Shown: one piece after another, positions 62,546 to 64,000 of the stretch
How the letters are laid out: every line of letters starts with the position of its first letter
How positions within the stretch are numbered: position 1 is the first letter of the stretch
Source of the DNA: Allostella sp. ATCC 35155
GTDB taxonomy: Bacteria; Pseudomonadota; Alphaproteobacteria; ATCC43930; Allostellaceae
Direction: 5' to 3'
DNA length: 64,000 nucleotides
Assembly (NCBI GenBank): GCA_006738865.1
Contig: AP019701.1
Span: 1,794,001 to 1,858,000, forward strand
Position numbers and translations under genes: made by a program
The notes under the pieces: generated by a model
Seen by the model: the letters and a program-made list of their open reading frames with translations, nothing else
Told to the model about the DNA's origin: nothing
Databases searched by the model: none

Positions 62546-63199
62546 ATGGCTGCCTACCCCGTTCTCGTGACGAAGTTCCGCGCGCTCGTCGGCGCGCTCG
62601 TTTCCTGCGTCCTGCTCGCGCAGCTGGCGGTCGCCGCGCCGCCCGGCCCGGATGGGAACCGGGGACATCTCAACCGCCTCCTGCACAATCCTGCGGTGAC
62701 GAGCCATCTCGGCCTCACGGCCGAGCAGGCGCGGTCGGCCCAGGCGATCTCCAACGGGGTGGTGGAAAGCCATAGGGCGGACTTCGAGACGGCGCTGAAG
62801 CCGAGCGGCAAGGCCGAGCGGGTCGTGCTGGTCCGCGACCTGTTCATGACCGTCAATGCGGACACTTTCCGCCGGCTGAACGGCGTGATCAGCGCGCCGC
62901 AGCTGGAAAGGCTTCGCCAGATCGAGATTCAGACCTTCGGCATTCGGGCGCTCGCCCGGCCGAGCGTCATCCAGAGTCTGGAGCTGACGCCCGATCAGAT
63001 CGGCCGTCTGGCCAAGGTCGGCGATGCGATGGGCGAGCAACTGTCCGGGATCCACAAGGCCTCGGGGATGAGCCCGGCTGCGAAGACGGAGGCGACGACG
63101 GGAATCCGCCGCGCCGCTCTCCAGGGCGCACGGGAGATCATGAGCGCCGAGCAATGGGTCCGGTGGGAATTGCTGATCGGGGCCGAGTTCCGTCGGTAG
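62546..63199 (+). CDS. secreted helical protein with repeated [ST]xxQ motifs
   Basis: Protein of 217 aa with a signal peptide (FRALVGALVSCVLLAQLAVA, cut near residue 31). The body is helical and carries four spaced motifs: LTAEQ (57-61), ISAPQ (116-120), LTPDQ (147-151) and MSAEQ (199-203), suggesting a two-fold internal repeat. Single LTxxQ motifs mark the Spy/CpxP periplasmic chaperone family. It follows the TonB receptor by 53 bases with AGGAGC upstream. Function unknown; likely a periplasmic partner of the uptake system or of its stress response. Confidence 0.7.
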   Translation: MAAYPVLVTKFRALVGALVSCVLLAQLAVAAPPGPDGNRGHLNRLLHNPAVTSHLGLTAEQARSAQAISNGVVESHRADFETALKPSGKAERVVLVRDLFMTVNADTFRRLNGVISAPQLERLRQIEIQTFGIRALARPSVIQSLELTPDQIGRLAKVGDAMGEQLSGIHKASGMSPAAKTEATTGIRRAALQGAREIMSAEQWVRWELLIGAEFRR

Positions 63200-63240
63200 C
63201 GCGGAACCGGCCTTTCGATCCTGTTGCGATCCGCGTCGCG

Positions 63241-63273
63241 CCGGCCGGGTGGTCCCTTGGGCGCCCCGGCCGG
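63241..63273. terminator. bidirectional hairpin after the secreted [ST]xxQ gene
   Basis: Nine-base perfect stem CCGGCCGGG with a 15-base loop, between the convergent ends of the secreted-protein gene (63199) and the DUF1127 gene (63280). Confidence 0.5.
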
Positions 63274-63279
63274 TCTTGC

Positions 63280-63447
63280 TCAGGCGCGCCAGATGGGCTT
63301 GGTCATCTCGCTGCGGCGCTCCTCGTCGGACATGCCGATGTCGTGCATCAGATGCTCGTCGAGGGACGCCAGGCAGCGGCGGTGGAGGCTGCGCTCCTCC
63401 CAGGTCTGGAGGAAGCGGGTGAAGGAGCGGGTGATCATCTGCGCCAT
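63280..63447 (-). CDS. DUF1127 (YjiS-like) mini-protein
   Basis: A 55-aa basic protein, MAQMITRSFTRFLQTWEERS then HRRCLASLDEHLMHDIGMSD and a short tail. DUF1127 proteins are small, arginine-rich and abundant in alphaproteobacteria; some bind RNA and affect phosphate or carbon metabolism. The ATG at 63447 follows AGGGAG. A decayed, same-orientation copy lies at 58110-58208, on the other side of the FecI-FecR-TonB cassette. Confidence 0.87.
   Translation of the reverse strand: MAQMITRSFTRFLQTWEERSLHRRCLASLDEHLMHDIGMSDEERRSEMTKPIWRA
63303..63378 (-). repeat. 76-base direct repeat, right copy
   Basis: Part of the intact DUF1127 gene. Matches 58133-58208 at 69 of 76 bases in the same orientation, 5.17 kb apart. 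Confidence 0.85.
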
Positions 63448-63535
63448 GGTCGGAACTCCCTGAAAGGTTCGGGCCTCGCTGCCCGGTGTCCTTCAGTCGC
63501 AGCCGCCATGGCGGCGGTTCATGCGCGCACAGGTT

Positions 63536-64000
63536 TCATTTGTTACCGGGCCCGGCCGTCCGCAGGCCGTCGATTCCAGCCTTCATCGCCTGCTGGAAGA
63601 GGACGCTGTCGACGCCGTAGGCGAGCGCGCCGAAGCCCAGCTCCATGTAGCGCCGGCCGGTCGCGACATCGCCGCAGAGGAAGCCCGCGGTCTTGCCGTG
63701 GCGGCGGCAGGCGGCGACGACGGCGCGGATGGCGGCTTCGTACTTGGGATGGTCGAACTGGCCGTCGATGCCCAGCGCGTTGGTCAGGTCGAAATGGCCG
63801 ACCCAGCCGATGTCGATGCCGGGCGTCGCCATGATCGCATCGACATTCTCCAGCCCCGCGGCGGTTTCGATCAGGGCGATGACGATGGTGCGGCGGTTGG
63901 CTTCGCGCATCTTCTCCAGATGGTCGCCGAGGTCGTAGTCGTCGTGCGGCATCCCGAAGGCGAGGCCGCGCACGCCTTCGGGCCGGTAGCGGCACCAAGC
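63536..64000 (-). CDS. HpcH/HpaI family aldolase, 5' end outside the window
   Basis: The C-terminal 154 residues of a class II pyruvate-dependent aldolase (2-dehydro-3-deoxyglucarate or 4-hydroxy-2-oxo-acid aldolase type). Seen: IALIETAAGLENVDAIMA with the metal Glu, DIGWVGHFDLTNALG with the metal Asp region, and the substrate-loop segment after it. It cleaves 2-keto-4-hydroxy acids to pyruvate and an aldehyde. The stop is at 63536; the start lies beyond base 64000. Context upstream is unseen, so the pathway is unknown. Confidence 0.88.
   Translation of the reverse strand, partial: AWCRYRPEGVRGLAFGMPHDDYDLGDHLEKMREANRRTIVIALIETAAGLENVDAIMATPGIDIGWVGHFDLTNALGIDGQFDHPKYEAAIRAVVAACRRHGKTAGFLCGDVATGRRYMELGFGALAYGVDSVLFQQAMKAGIDGLRTAGPGNK

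Noticed and set aside
58291-63199. The FecI cassette as an integrative element with its own integrase
   Set aside because: No integrase, transposase, tRNA target or attachment-like ends were found. Only the DUF1127 repeats suggest mobility.

Overview
The window is GC-rich (about 70% by eye) chromosomal DNA from a Gram-negative alphaproteobacterium, most likely Rhodospirillales or a close relative. The evidence is the gene set: HdaA with a QLPLPL clamp motif, an aa3-type cytochrome oxidase subunit IV mini-gene, a HisKA_2 kinase, DUF1127 mini-genes, and the orders lptF-lptG-lptD-surA-pdxA-rsmA and purN-purM // DUF2066-CDP-alcohol transferase-perM-hdaA ... ppk-ppx ... rnd-aspS. Genes are densely packed, many start codons overlap the preceding stop (GTGA, ATGA, TAATG), and GTG or TTG starts are common. 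No stretch over 300 bases lacks a gene. I found no tRNA, rRNA, CRISPR array, insertion sequence or prophage.

Layout. 1-4969 (minus): a possible non-homologous end-joining operon, small membrane protein - YihY - DUF4142 - Ku - LigD (LigD cut by the window edge). 5106-8939: a GAF-GGDEF-EAL c-di-GMP enzyme, an FMN reductase, an 82-base palindromic repeat and a GAF/HisKA_2 kinase with a damaged ATP site. 9042-14635 (minus): a catabolic operon, RidA - COG3964 amidohydrolase - secreted phosphoesterase - D-threonine aldolase/D-serine dehydratase-like PLP enzyme - amidase; I read it as N-acyl-D-amino-acid use. 14735-22587 (minus): the LPS-export and outer-membrane-protein operon lptF-lptG-lptD-surA-pdxA-rsmA, with a porin C-terminal remnant beyond its end. 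22730-25348: pepA-holC, ndk and a 44-residue CoxIV gene. 25440-40778: the conserved purine/replication/polyphosphate/aspS block with a few inserted genes (SDR, SixA, epoxide-hydrolase-like protein, ArsC).

40880-48683: a xanthine/uracil-type permease, a three-gene acyl-CoA dehydrogenase operon (PimC-, PimD- and DmdC/FadE-like) with an alpha/beta hydrolase, a second copy of the palindromic repeat, and an SDR. 48701-56024: MgtC/DUF4010 membrane protein, secreted hydrolase, then a TetR-controlled Rieske oxygenase - reductase - M29/NicX-like enzyme cluster, a YkgJ cysteine-cluster protein and a methyltransferase. 56318-58096: a DbpA-type RNA helicase with a histidine-rich tail. 58291-63199: an ECF sigma (FecI) - FecR - STN-bearing TonB receptor - secreted [ST]xxQ-motif protein cassette. 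It lies between an intact DUF1127 gene and a decayed copy of it in the same orientation, about 91% identical over 76 bases. The right edge holds a partial HpcH/HpaI aldolase.

Most of the window is core metabolism and envelope biogenesis. The accessory parts that reward attention are the D-amino-acid operon, the Rieske/NicX-like cluster, the repeat-flanked FecI-FecR-TonB cassette with its unfamiliar secreted protein, and the two copies of the palindromic element.
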